Positions 16,346 to 25,610 are shown, numbered from the stretch's first letter. The stretch is DNA of 64,000 nucleotides from CAZGSN01 sp964371655 (GCA_964371655.1 CAYJOD010000017.1:1-64000); one strand, 5' to 3'. Made by a program: numbers and translations. The notes: a model not told the origin generated them from the sequence alone.

Positions 16346-16604
16346 GGCGTTTCCTTTCTGCAGCAGTTGCTCGGCGTGCACTGATGATGCGCACGTTCGT
16401 TGCGCGCTCCGTGTGAGCCACCACTAGTAACCGACCGCGAGCCGAGTGGCCAACCGTGATCGATCGGACCTCATCGACGGAGTGCTCCTCATCCTCGAAG
16501 GTTGCGGACAACGGATCGTAGAAGACTGTGACCGCCTCGTCGAAGGAGACGTCGTGCTTCCGCAGATTCTCTTCGGCTTTCGGCCGATGCCATTCAAACC
16601 GCAC
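16335..16604 (-). CDS. brnT: BrnT-family toxin
   Basis: The GTG start gives 89 aa: MRFEWHRPKAEENLRKHDVS, FDEAVTVFYDPLSATFED, then EEHSVDEVRSITVGHSARGR, LLVVAHTERATNVRIISARR. This is the BrnT pattern (F-WD--KA--NL-KHGVSF-EA, RI-SAR-A). BrnT is an RNase toxin of type II toxin-antitoxin systems. Unusually, the module lies inside CRISPR array 2, transcribed in the same direction as the array, between an insert remnant and a hairpin element. The antitoxin gene follows in overlap. Confidence 0.9.
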   Translation of the reverse strand: MRFEWHRPKAEENLRKHDVSFDEAVTVFYDPLSATFEDEEHSVDEVRSITVGHSARGRLLVVAHTERATNVRIISARRATAAERKRHET

Positions 16605-16740
16605 GGACTCGATTGTAGACCGTCGGACACGGCGCGTCTAACAACCCGCTCGAACATCCGCGATCGAAGGCATACGTGCACCATTCCGGCGCCCGACCGA
16701 CGACCCGCGTAAGTCCGACACGACGACACCGCCCCGAAGG

Positions 16741-16834
16741 GGGAGCAGTGACAACCTCAAAATTCAAAGTCAAAGTGAAAAGCGACTCAGTCTTGCGCTT
16801 TCGCCTTTGAACTTTCCACTTGTCACTGCTCCCA
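16741..16834. repeat. AAAGGTGAAAG-type hairpin in spacer position, copy 2
   Basis: GGGAGCAGTGACAA on the left pairs with TTGTCACTGCTCCC on the right, with AAAGTCAAAG and CTTTGAACTTT words between. It separates the toxin-antitoxin cassette from the next CRISPR repeat at 16837. Confidence 0.85.
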
Positions 16835-18127
16835 AGGTCTCAATCCTTCGCTCCTGAAGTCTCCGTCTCCGAACGGGGAGGAGTTCGTTCCGACCTACGA
16901 GACTTTCAATGCGGGTACGTCTCAATCCTTCGCTCCCGAAGTCTCGGTCTCCGATCCGCAAAGTCTACGGCTGCCAGGTCTGGTGGGGCGAGCACATCGA
17001 GTCTCAATCCTTCGCTCCTGAAGTCTCGCCGGTGATTCACCATACGCGTATCTCGTGGCTCGCGAATCGTATCTCGTCCGGACCAGCCCCGGGCATTCCT
17101 TCCACCCGCCTCCGCGCCCTCTGCGTCCTCCGCGGTGAGTCTCTCTTCCGTCAGGATGCGCGTTGCTGGTGGCGCAGGCCTCCGTGCCTGCGTGTCTGCG
17201 TGCTCACCCTACCCGAACAATCCTTCGCTCCTGAAGTCTCGGTCTCCGACGTGCAGCAGAAATTGCTGCGGTCAAAAGGAAGATTGCCGAAGTCTCAATC
17301 CTTCGCTCCTGAAGTCTCGGTCTCCGACTTCATCCCAGAGGACACATGGGAGGGTCGTGCTCTCAAGGTCTCAATCCTTCGCTCCTGAAGTCTCGGTCTC
17401 CGACCGAGAGAAGCCCGGCGAGCCATGTACGTTGCACGGATGTCTAGGTCTCAATCCTTCGCTCCTGAAGTCTCGGTCTCCGACATGAAAATTCAACACC
17501 AGGATCTTCCGTTAACGCGGAATAAGATGGGTCTCAATCCTTCGCTCCTGAAGTCTCGGTCTCCGACGTCCGCCGGCACTGCATGTGATGATGCGGCCTG
17601 TGGAAATGTAAAGTCTCAATCCTTCGCTCCTGAAGTCCCACAGGCGATTCAGCTTACGCGTATCTCGTCGCTCGTGAAGCGTATCTCGTCAGAACCAGCG
17701 TTCGGCATCCATCCGCCTCTGCGTTCCCCGCGTCCTCCGCGGTGAGTCCTCCTTCCGTCAATCCTTCGCTCCTGAAGTCACGCCGGCCATTCACCACACG
17801 CGTCGCTCGTCGTTCGTGAATTGTCGCTCGTCAGCACTAGCCACTAGCACCAACCACCAATTCATCCTTCGCTCCTGAAGTCTCGGTCTCCGACCCGAAA
17901 GACGAAGTACCAAATGGCGGTTGTTTATGACCGATCGTCTCAATCCTTCGCTCCTGAAGTCTTCGGTTCCGACATCTTCATCGCCAGCCACTCGCCAACG
18001 TGTGAGTTGGCCGTGTCTCAATCCTTCGCTCCTGAAGTCTCGGTCTCCGACTTCGTGATGAAGGGCCTCAGTGCTCTCACCATTGATCGCAGTCTCAATC
18101 CTTCGCTCCTGAAGTCTCCGTCCTGAA

Positions 18128-18220
18128 GGGGAAAGTGACAAGGTGAAAGTTCAAAGTCAAAGTGCAAAGCGACTCGGTCTTCGCTTTCGCCTTTGAACTT
18201 TCCACTTGTCACTGCTCCCA
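18128..18220. repeat. AAAGGTGAAAG-type hairpin in spacer position, copy 3
   Basis: This is nearly the same sequence as copies 1 and 2. The preceding repeat at 18092 lost its right end (reads CTCCGTCCTGAAGG), and a complete repeat begins at 18223. Confidence 0.85.
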
Positions 18221-21200
18221 ACGTCTCAATCCTTCGCTCCTGAAGTCTCCGTCTCCGACGGAAGTGTTACACACCTTCGGCTTCCACAATCTGGACAACC
18301 AGTCTCAATCCTTCGCTCCTGAAGTCTCCGTCTCCGACAATCGGTGACGCGTCGTCCGGAGGGAGGCTATGAAGTTACCTAGTCTCAATCCTTCGCTCCT
18401 GAAGTCTCCGTCTCCGACCATGGTCGTTCCGTCGGGGCACACCCTCAAGCTCACATTTGAGTCTCAATCCTTCGCTCCTGAAGTCTGCTGTTCCGACGCA
18501 CTGTTCCCGGGAATGTGCATGGTCGGTGAAGGTTCGTTGTCTCAATCCTTCGCTCCTGAAGTCTCGGTCTCCGACCAAAGAAGCCACGGCCTTCATGCAG
18601 AATGCCTTCCGGATGCGTCTCAATCCTTCGCTCCTGAAGTCTCGGTCTCCGACGCCGCAGAAGGCTCACTACGAGGCGATCCCTGACGGCAACTTGGGTC
18701 TCAATCCTTCGCTCCTGAAGTCCCCCTGGCGATTCAGCATACGCGTATCTCGTCGCTCGTGAATCGTATCTCGTCAGAACCAGCCCTCCCATTTCATCCT
18801 TCGCTCCTGAAGTCCCGCAGGCGATTCAGCATACCCGTATCTCGTCGTTCGTGAATCGTATCTCGTCAGAACCAGCCCCCAGCCCCAAGTCACCAGCCCC
18901 CCGATTCATCCTTCGCTCCTGAAGTCTTCGGTTCCGACAGAAGAAAGACTCACCGCAGAGAACGCTGAGGACGCGGAGGCTGGCGCGAGCCTGTTTGAAA
19001 ACCGTCTTGGGCAGTCGTCTAGACTGAGATCTTGTGGACCAGGCACGTGCCGCCGCATCCCCTCTGCGTCCTCCGCGGTGAGTCCTCGTTCCGTCAATCC
19101 CTCGCTCCTGAAGTCACGCCGACGATCCACCATACGCGTCTCTCGTCGCTCGTGAAGCGTATCTCGTCAGAACCAGCCCCCAGCCCCAAGCCACCAGTCC
19201 CACCAAGTTCATCCTTCGCTCCTGAAGTCTCTGTCTCCGACGATCATGAGGCCCGAGACGGTCTCACCCATGGTCGTGTAGTCTCAATCCTTCGCTCCCG
19301 AAGTCACCCTGGCGATTCACCATACGCGTCTCTCGTCGCTCGTGAATTGTATCTCGTCAGAACCAGCCCCAAGCCACCAGCCCCCATCTCATCCTTCGCT
19401 CCTGAAGTCTCGGTCTCCGACACTCTGTGGGCCTGCGATGGTGGTGCCCAACAGACGGTTGTGTCTCAATTCTTCGCTCCTGAAGTCCAGCAGGCGAGTC
19501 AACATACGCGTATCTCGTCGTTCGTGAATCGTCGCTCGTCAGCGTCACCAGCCCCGAGCCACCAGCACCCCATCTCATCCTTCGCTCCTGAAGTCCGGCC
19601 GGCGATTCAGCATACGCGTATCTCGTCGCTCGTGAAGCGTATCTCGTCAGAACCAGCCCCCAGCTCAACCACCAACCCCCAATTCATCCTTCGCTCCTGA
19701 AGGCTTCGTCTCCGACCTCCACGAACTGGGCGGCCAGCTGCATCGAAGAGCCCGCGTTGGTCTCAATCCTTCGCTCCTGAAGTCTCGGTCTCGGACGCTG
19801 CTGCAGGATCCGGATTGCCGCTCACGGCTTTTCAACGTCTCAATCCTTCGCTCCTGAAGTCCAGCGGGCAATTCATCACGCCCGTATCTCGTCGCTCGTG
19901 AATCGTATCTCGTCAGCACCAGCCCCAAGTCATCAGCCCCCGATTCATCCTTCGCTCCTGAAGTCACGGTCTCCGACTCCTCATCGAGAAAGGCCACACC
20001 ATGACCTTGGCGCAAGCGTCTCAATCCTTCGCTCCTGAAGTCTTCGTCTCGGACTGGCCCTTGTTCTTATCGTAGGAGCCAATATCTCCTTGTCTCAATC
20101 CTTCGCTCCTGAAGTCCAGCATTCGATCCAGCACGCGCGTATCTCGTCGCTCGTGAAGCCTGTCATGAGCCCCATCGAAGGGCGTATCTCGTCAGGACGA
20201 TCCCCACTTCCTGCGCCCGCCTCTGCGGGCTTTGCATTCTCCGCGGTGAGTCCGCATAGAGGCAGGATCTCGCTCCCCATGGTGACACAAGCTTCCGCAC
20301 CTGCGCTTCTCCGCCCCTAACAGCGTAACAACCTAACACCCTGCTCGAACAATCCTTCGCTCCTGAAGTCCTCGGTTCCGACGATCAAAGCGGACGACAC
20401 GCCGGTGAACTTCTGTGTCCGTCAGTCTCAATCCTTCGCTCCTGAAGTCACCTTGGCGATTCACCATACGCGTATCTCGTCGTTCGTGAAGCCTGTCCTG
20501 AGCCTCCTCGAAGGGCGTATCTCATCAGGACCAGCCACCAGCCCCAAGCCACCAGCCCCCCATTTCATCCTTCGCTCCTGAAGTCTCGGTCTCCGACGGC
20601 GTTGGCATTAGCCCCGCAGTGATCAATTACTTCGACATGCCCGGGGCTCAATCCTTCGCTCCTGAAGTCACGCCGGCGATTTACCACACGCATCGCTAGT
20701 CGTTCGTGAATCGTATCCCGTCAGAAAACCGGCCCCAAGCCGCGAGCCCCGCCAAGTTCATCCTTCGCTCCTGAAGTCTGCTGTTCCGATGTGCGGCATC
20801 GAGCGCGGGTTGCCACGGGAGCGCGATGAGTCTCAATCCTTCGCTCCTCAAGTCTGCTGTTCCGACGCGCAACCGGATGGGGCGCAGTGCCGTGGCGATC
20901 TCGTGGTCTCAATTCTTCGCTCCTGAAGTCTCCCTGGCGATCCACCATACGCGTCGCTCGTCGTTCGTGAAGCGTACCTCGTCGGAACTAGCCCCCTGCA
21001 TTCTCTCTTCCCGCCTCTGCGTCCTCTGCGTTCTCCGCGGTGAATCCCCATTCTGTCAGGATGTCGGTCCCCTGGTGGGCACCGACCTTTGCCCCTGCTG
21101 TCAAATCCTTCGCTCCTGAAGTCTCCGTCTCCGACTCTGATTTTCCCAGTTTTTAGCGGGATTCAGATCGACGTCGTGTCTCAATCCTTCGCTCCTGAAG

Positions 21201-21320
21201 TCTCACTGGCGATTCACCATACGCGTATCTCGTCGCTCGTGAATCGTATCTCGTCAGCACCAGCCCCAAGTCACCAGCCCCCCGATTCATCCTTCGCTCC
21301 TGAAGTCTTCGGTCTCCGAC

Positions 21321-21390
21321 AGCGGCCCTAAAATCCCCTTTGTTGGCGGGGGTAATACAGGTAGGTTTTGCGTAACCTATGTAGGAAGGT
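21321..21390 (-). promoter_or_regulatory. CRISPR leader 2 (conserved part)
   Basis: Directly right of the last repeat of array 2 the sequence repeats the flank of array 1: AAAATCCCCTTTGTTGGCGG and GTAGGTTTTGCGTAACCTA, with small differences (GGTAATACAGG for GGTATACATG). This places the leader, the newest spacers and the start of transcription at the right end. Confidence 0.78.
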
Positions 21391-21517
21391 AAAAGGTGCA
21401 AGCTCAAAGGTGAAAGCTGTCTGGGTTTTTGCCTTTCCTTTTTCACCTTTCCACAACTTAAAGGTGAAAGGTGAAGGGTCAAAGGTGAAACCTGCCTGGG
21501 TTTTTGCCTTTCCTTTT
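21386..21517. repeat. Two tandem AAAGGTGAAAG hairpins
   Basis: Two adjacent elements each have a GGTGAAAG-rich left arm, a TGGGTTTTTGCCTTTCC centre and a CACCTTTCCAC right arm. They are related to the hairpins inside array 2 and run to the stop of the four-helix-bundle gene. A short related stretch follows the gene start at 21905-21956. Confidence 0.75.
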
Positions 21518-21904
21518 TCACCTTTCCACCTTGTCCACCTTTGAGCGTGTCTCCTTCAGCTTGGCTTTGAGAGCGTACAACATCCGCGACACCTCGGCGG
21601 CTTTTCCCGCCGCTTGCTCGAAGCCTTGGCTATCGAGGTAGCGCTGGTCGCGTGCAACGTAGAGCTGACAGCGGATTTCGCCGGACGAGCCCTTCGCCAT
21701 CGTGACGAAGCGGCCGAACTCGGCGGCGCCTCCCCGTTCGAATCCCTCCGCGATGTTGGACATCACCGAGACAGCGGCGCGCCGCAGTTGGTCGCGCAAG
21801 CCCACATCGCGGGTGAACCCGGCGCCACAAGTCAGCTCGTAGATCAATTGGGTCAGCTCCCTCGCCTTCTGCCAGACGATGAGATCCTCGAATCTCTCTG
21901 CCAT
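21518..21904 (-). CDS. Four-helix-bundle protein (23S rRNA-IVS/S23 family)
   Basis: The 128-aa product begins MAERFEDLIVWQKARELTQL, then LRDQLRRAAVSVMSNIAEGF, ERGGAAEFGRFVTMAKGSSG and EIRCQLYVARDQRYLD. This is the typical four-helix-bundle family, first found in rRNA intervening sequences, with the F-DL-VWQ-A and R-A-S---NIAEG motifs. The biochemical role is unknown; some homologues sit in diversity-generating or repeat-rich loci. It lies between leader 2 and the Csx3-like gene on the same strand, bracketed by GGTGAAAG hairpins. It may have arrived with those repeats rather than belong to CRISPR. Confidence 0.88.
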   Translation of the reverse strand: MAERFEDLIVWQKARELTQLIYELTCGAGFTRDVGLRDQLRRAAVSVMSNIAEGFERGGAAEFGRFVTMAKGSSGEIRCQLYVARDQRYLDSQGFEQAAGKAAEVSRMLYALKAKLKETRSKVDKVER

Positions 21905-21956
21905 AAGGTGTCACCCTTCACCTTTCCACTTTCCCCTTTCCACTTTCCCCTTTCAC

Positions 21957-22217
21957 CTAGCCTCGGTGTGGATCATGATCGAAGATGACCACGTCGTCCG
22001 TCACCGGCGAGCGATACAGCAAGCGCTTCGCCTTCCCGTGCAGTGCGTGGGCGATCTTGAGGTAGAGCCACACCGGGGCGGCGCCGGTGAGGATGACTTC
22101 GTTGCCTTCGCCGGCTGCAGCCAGTGCTTTTGAGAGGTAGGCGGGCAACTGGGCTAGCTTGGCGGTGTCGCCGTAGATCTCTTTCAGGTCGATGACGATG
22201 GGTTCTGTTGCCGCCAT
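21957..22217 (-). CDS. csx3: Csx3-like protein, candidate ring nuclease
   Basis: The 86-aa protein reads MAATEPIVIDLKEIYGDTAK, then GNEVILTGAAPVWLYLKIAH (39-58), and ends LLYRSPVTDDVVIFDHDPH. This matches the Csx3 layout (V-ISGR-PIWLY-FLAH, then Y-P---AVV--H) in a family usually near 90-110 aa. Csx3/Crn3 binds and degrades cyclic tetra-adenylate in type III systems. Candidate catalytic residues are His57, His60 and His81. It lies between cas6 and array 2, on the same strand as both. As a signal eraser it would oppose Cas10 and the CARF module. The assignment is by motif memory only. Confidence 0.6.
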   Translation of the reverse strand: MAATEPIVIDLKEIYGDTAKLAQLPAYLSKALAAAGEGNEVILTGAAPVWLYLKIAHALHGKAKRLLYRSPVTDDVVIFDHDPHRG

Positions 22218-22279
22218 GATTCGAGTTCAGTTGGGGGATGGCTCCGACTCGATCATCCGATCGAAGCAGATACTGACGA

Positions 22280-22660
22280 TTGCAAAAGAAATCGAAAATG
22301 AACCACAGAGATCCAGCCCGGCCGTTGGCCGGCACCAAAAAAGGAATTGAACAGGAGACAACGGAGGAAACAGAAAAAGGACTCGAAAAAACGGAAAAGA
22401 CATTCTCTGTTTTCTCCGTTTCCTCCTGTTGATTCTTCAGTTCTTCTTGCTTTGTCGGCGCCTTCGCGACTCTGCGGCTCTGCGTTGAGCTCTTGGGGAG
22501 ATGGGCAGGCACCGGAAATTTGCGCGTGCCGACAAGAAACGGACGGATTGTTACACAGAGGCCACAGAGAAGCAGCGGAGTGCTCAAGCACAGTTGTTGA
22601 TCCCATTTCTCCGGGTTCTTTCTCGGTGTCCTCTGTGCCTCTGTGGTTGGTATCGAATCG
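22280..22660. repeat. Two dispersed hairpins
   Basis: The first (about 22295-22435) has GGAGGAAACAGAAAAAGG on one arm and TTTTCTCCGTTTCCTCC on the other. The second (about 22545-22660) runs from TTACACAGAGGCCACAGAG to CCTCTGTGCCTCTGTGGTT. The second is repeated almost exactly at 34438-34550. No gene is visible between csx3 and cas6. Confidence 0.75.
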
Positions 22661-22668
22661 CAGCGTCG

Positions 22669-23706
22669 TCAGTCATGGACTTCAATCCTCCCCAGGCCCA
22701 TGCCGGTTCCTTTGCCGACGTGTAGGACTTCCGCGAGCGCGAGCAGCTCACCGAACGGACCGAGATTGCCTTCGTAAGTCGCCGCGCCGACCAGGCCGCC
22801 CATCTTGAGCTTGGTGTCTTGTCGGGCGGAGTAGCGCTCCCAGTCGTGCCAGCGGCATTGGTTGTCGATCAGGCGAACGGCGTGGGCGGCTTCGACGAGG
22901 TTGGCGTAGTCGAGGTCGAGGTCGGTGGCGCCGTGGAAGTACGCGAGGCTGGCGAGACGGCGCAGGAGGGTGCGGATGACGATGGGGAACTCGGGGACCG
23001 TGGCGAGTTGACGCTCGGAGACCATGCGCGCCGGGGTCAGGAAGCGCAGGGTGATTCGCTGCGAGCCGAGCTGCTTGCGCGTGAGCGTGGTGAGCGTTTC
23101 CGCACGGGCCTCGGCGAGCAGCGACTTCTTCTCTCCATCGTAGATCTCGTGGCGGCCGCCGTTGCCGTCTTGAAACACCGACTGCACGCGAAACTTGCCG
23201 CGGCTATCGCGTGGGCTTGGCGCGATGCTCTTGCCGATGCCCTGATGCCGGCCCAGATGCTCGAAGGCAAAGATGACGTAGGGCAGATAGTCGATACCGC
23301 GCCCGATCAGGGTGAGACCGAGATCGAGGTGATCGCCGGCGCCGTAGCGGATACGTCTGTCGGTGGGCGGATCGAGGACAAATGGATGCGGCGCATGCTC
23401 GTAGCTCGCCATCCTACGACTGCCGTCGGGGATCGGGGTCTCGAACACATAGGCATAGGAGCACTTACGCTGCAGCAGACAACGGCCGCATTCGCCGTGG
23501 TCGACGACACAGACAGCTTGCTTGAAAGCGATTCCAAAACCGCCGCGCAGAGTGGAACCGGAAAACGGCGGCAGTTGGAGCGGCGTATCGAGATGCAGCC
23601 GAAAGCGCAGGCGGCTGAAACACAACTTCTCCAGCTCGGCTGTCGTCGGCGAAGCCGGACATTGAACCGATTCATCCAATATGTTGGCGCCGACGCTGCC
23701 TGCCAT
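22669..23706 (-). CDS. cas6: Cas6 pre-crRNA endoribonuclease
   Basis: The 345-aa RAMP has LCFSRLRFRLHLDTPLQLPP, STLRGGFGIAFKQAVC, a cysteine cluster (GECGRCLLQRKCSYAYVFE, common in this Cas6 subfamily), a second ferredoxin half (RITLRFLTPARMV) and the C-terminal glycine-rich loop HVGKGTGMGLGRIE. It should cut each repeat at the foot of the CTTC/GAAG hairpin to leave the ATTGAGAC handle. This is the only intact cas6 in the window and so must serve both arrays. A deleted copy sits at 14650-15074, next to cas10. Confidence 0.93.
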   Translation of the reverse strand: MAGSVGANILDESVQCPASPTTAELEKLCFSRLRFRLHLDTPLQLPPFSGSTLRGGFGIAFKQAVCVVDHGECGRCLLQRKCSYAYVFETPIPDGSRRMASYEHAPHPFVLDPPTDRRIRYGAGDHLDLGLTLIGRGIDYLPYVIFAFEHLGRHQGIGKSIAPSPRDSRGKFRVQSVFQDGNGGRHEIYDGEKKSLLAEARAETLTTLTRKQLGSQRITLRFLTPARMVSERQLATVPEFPIVIRTLLRRLASLAYFHGATDLDLDYANLVEAAHAVRLIDNQCRWHDWERYSARQDTKLKMGGLVGAATYEGNLGPFGELLALAEVLHVGKGTGMGLGRIEVHD

Positions 23707-23774
23707 GAGGCAGCACCCTTACTTCATAAGCCCGCCGCGTTACAAGCGCCGCTGCGAATGCGGCGAGGCATAGG

Positions 23775-23912
23775 CGAGACTTAAGGCTTAGGCTTAGGCA
23801 GAGGCTGAGGCTGAGATGCAAGCCTTCCAAATCTGAGCCTCTGCCTGAGCCTGAGCCTCTGCCTTCAGCCGCAGCCGTCGCAAGGCACAGGCGAGGCATA
23901 GGCTGAGGCACA
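23775..23912. repeat. GAGGCTGAGGC-type dispersed hairpin
   Basis: Tandem AGGCTTAGGCAGAGGCTGAG words on the left face CTCTGCCTGAGCCTGAGCC on the right, forming a long imperfect stem. It marks the boundary between the CRISPR region and ordinary chromosome. Confidence 0.75.
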
Positions 23913-23914
23913 TT

Positions 23915-25087
23915 CTAGATTTTGAAGAAGATCTTCTTGCGGTACAGCACCGCCATCACGCCTAGCCAGAGTACGACGTAGGCCAGGGCGTATAGAAACG
24001 AGGCGTGCAAGCGGCCTGCGAGTGGAAGGAAGAGGGTTTGGAAGAGATACACCTTCACCGTCACGCGTAGGCCGTCGGGCTGGGTGACGAACAACAGGTA
24101 GGTCGCCTTCGCCATCAGACCGGAGAGCAGATACGCCAGTAGCGGGTTGGTACCGTAGATGATCCACGGTTTGGCCCACGCTCGGTAGCCCTTCACGTCG
24201 ATCAGCCAGTAGCACATGCCGAGCAGGTTGAGCGCGACGCCGGCCGTGTAGAGGACGTAGGAGCTGGTCCACAGACTCTTGTTGATGGGGTACCACGGGT
24301 CGATCCCGAGCCCCAGCACGATGCAGACGTTGCCCGCCACGAATAGTCCGACGACGCGCTCGAGCGCCGTGCGCGGACTGCGCAGCCAATGGCCGGTGAG
24401 CACGCCGGCCAGGGTCGTCGCCGTTGCCGGCAGCGTACTGAGAAGGCCTTCGGGATCCCAATGCGCGTGCAGCATGTGCCCGCGCAGCACGGCGTGGTCG
24501 AGGTAGGCCGCCAGGTTCGTGTTCCATTCGTGCCCGTCGGCAACGGCACCGGGGACGGGCACCAGCTTCATCAGCATCCAGTAGCCGAGCAACAGCACCA
24601 CCGTGGTGACGGCCTGTCCGCGCGTGTCCAGTGTCAGCACCAGCAGCGACGCCAGGCAGTAGCAGACCGCGATGCGTTGCAGGACGCCGGGGATGCGCAG
24701 CATCGACCAATCGAAGCTGGGGAAGGCGTTCAGGAAGAGGCCGAGACCGAAGATGATCAGGGTGCGGCGCACCACTTTGTCGATGAGCGCGCGGCGCTGG
24801 CGGCCATGCCCCTGCGCCGCCGCGAACGACAGGGTGATGGCAACACCGACGATGAATAGGAAGAACGCAAAGATCAAATCGGCGACCGTGCAGCCGTTCC
24901 ATTCCGAATGCCGCAGGGCGGGATAGGTGCGCGGCCCGCCTGGATTGTTCACCAGGATCATCGCCGCGATGGTGAGACCGCGAAAGGCATCGAGCGACTG
25001 CAGACGCTCCGCCCGCGGCTTCGGCGTCACCGCGACTCGCGGTGCGGCCAAGTGTTCCGGCGTGGCGAAAGCAAGGCGTCTGTGCAT
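23915..25087 (-). CDS. NagX/HGSNAT-like membrane acyltransferase (DUF5009)
   Basis: The 390-aa product has a 25-residue soluble N-terminus, then SLDAFRGLTIAAMILVNNPG, the hallmark of the heparan-alpha-glucosaminide N-acetyltransferase/DUF5009 family. About ten membrane helices follow, with LRIPGVLQRIAVCY, HWDPEGLLSTLPATATTLAG and the final helix plus KKIFFKI. Relatives transfer acetyl groups across the membrane to amino sugars. The substrate here is unknown. It is a single-gene unit bounded by repeats on both sides. Confidence 0.88.
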   Translation of the reverse strand: MHRRLAFATPEHLAAPRVAVTPKPRAERLQSLDAFRGLTIAAMILVNNPGGPRTYPALRHSEWNGCTVADLIFAFFLFIVGVAITLSFAAAQGHGRQRRALIDKVVRRTLIIFGLGLFLNAFPSFDWSMLRIPGVLQRIAVCYCLASLLVLTLDTRGQAVTTVVLLLGYWMLMKLVPVPGAVADGHEWNTNLAAYLDHAVLRGHMLHAHWDPEGLLSTLPATATTLAGVLTGHWLRSPRTALERVVGLFVAGNVCIVLGLGIDPWYPINKSLWTSSYVLYTAGVALNLLGMCYWLIDVKGYRAWAKPWIIYGTNPLLAYLLSGLMAKATYLLFVTQPDGLRVTVKVYLFQTLFLPLAGRLHASFLYALAYVVLWLGVMAVLYRKKIFFKI

Positions 25088-25189
25088 TCTATCCTCGGCT
25101 CACGAGGTGCGCCGAGCATAGCCCCGCACTCGCTGCCGCGATAGAGCGCGCGGCGGCGAGCTTGGTTCTCAACGAAGATTCACCACAGA

Positions 25190-25565
25190 GACTTATCGTG
25201 TGGGAAATCCCACGAATCACCGCTCCCTGACGGTCGCGGCTCAGGTCGAGATCCTCAGGTGGGCTTTGCACATAGATTTGGCCGTGGGACGATCTGTGGA
25301 CACGATAAGTTGTGGAGTGCGGTGGCTTACCACCGCTTTGTCCGATTCGGCGCCGTGAGCCGTGGGGGTGACAGAAAAGCGGGAGCAAGCTGCCGCACTC
25401 CAAAGCGCCCACGACGAATTTATGCGCAAAGCCCCGCAGGTGTCTGCCATGTCAGAGCCGCGCGCGTCAGCAAGCGGTCAGCGGGTGAGCGCTTCCAGGG
25501 GTGCACGGCCAGCCATGGATCCACGCTGTCACCTTCTCTCAACATGTTTTGGTAAGAACGATTCT
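25190..25565. repeat. CGCTCCCTGACGGTCGCGGCTC element and others
   Basis: The gap 25088-25610 has no gene. It contains ACGAATCACCGCTCCCTGAC and GGTCGCGGCTCAGGTCGAGA, a GTTGTGGAGTGCGGTGGC segment with a downstream partner (GCCGCACTCCAAAGCGCCC), and TGTCAGAGCCGCGCGCGTCA. The first and last words recur together at 59735-59910 and 63710-63815, so this is a dispersed element here split by a second one. Confidence 0.75.
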
Positions 25566-25610
25566 CTAGGGCGTGCGGCTGCGCGCCCTGCCGGTCTTGA
25601 GACACCCCCT

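Larger units (their letters stand above)
15296..21282. repeat. Inserts within CRISPR repeats, about 18 copies
   Basis: Approximate copies: 15296-15372, 15481-15566, 15873-15925, 17026-17213, 17638-17760, 17780-17857, 18723-18789, 18816-18901, 19118-19204, 19306-19384, 19488-19570, 19596-19679, 19862-19940, 20117-20345, 20450-20560, 20670-20753, 20931-21098 and 21203-21282. Most contain GGCGATTCACCATACGCGT, then one or two CGTATCTCGTCGCTCGTGAA words, then TCGTCAGAACCAGCCCC. The longer ones add CCTCTGCGTCCTCCGCGGTG and CAGGCCTCCGTGCCTGCG words. The left flank keeps GTCTCA plus core, and the right flank keeps core plus the repeat end. Related words occur outside the array, at 29716-29818, 33595-33650 and 49530-49690. 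Confidence 0.85.
15271..21320 (-). CRISPR. CRISPR array 2, mosaic array with inserts
   Basis: I count about 52 copies of the core CCTTCGCTCCTGAAGTC and 30 ordinary spacers of 37-48 bp. Clean stretches are 17214-17637 and 18223-18722. The right end of the repeat varies: CGGTCTCCGAC, CCGTCTCCGAC, GCTGTTCCGAC and TTCGGTTCCGAC occur, whereas array 1 is uniform. About 18 repeats are split by inserts (next entry), three spacer positions hold a 90-bp hairpin, and a toxin-antitoxin cassette interrupts it at 15873-16740. Leader 2 lies at the right end, so transcription is leftward toward the cas operon. Pre-crRNA would be cut by the Cas6 encoded at 22669-23706. Confidence 0.93.

Noticed and set aside
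15145..21331. Many open frames in array 2 encoding QSFAPEVSVSD- or GDRDFRSEGLR-type peptides
   Set aside because: The 37-bp repeat and the inserts lack stops in some frames. The peptides repeat with the CRISPR period and have no start signals.
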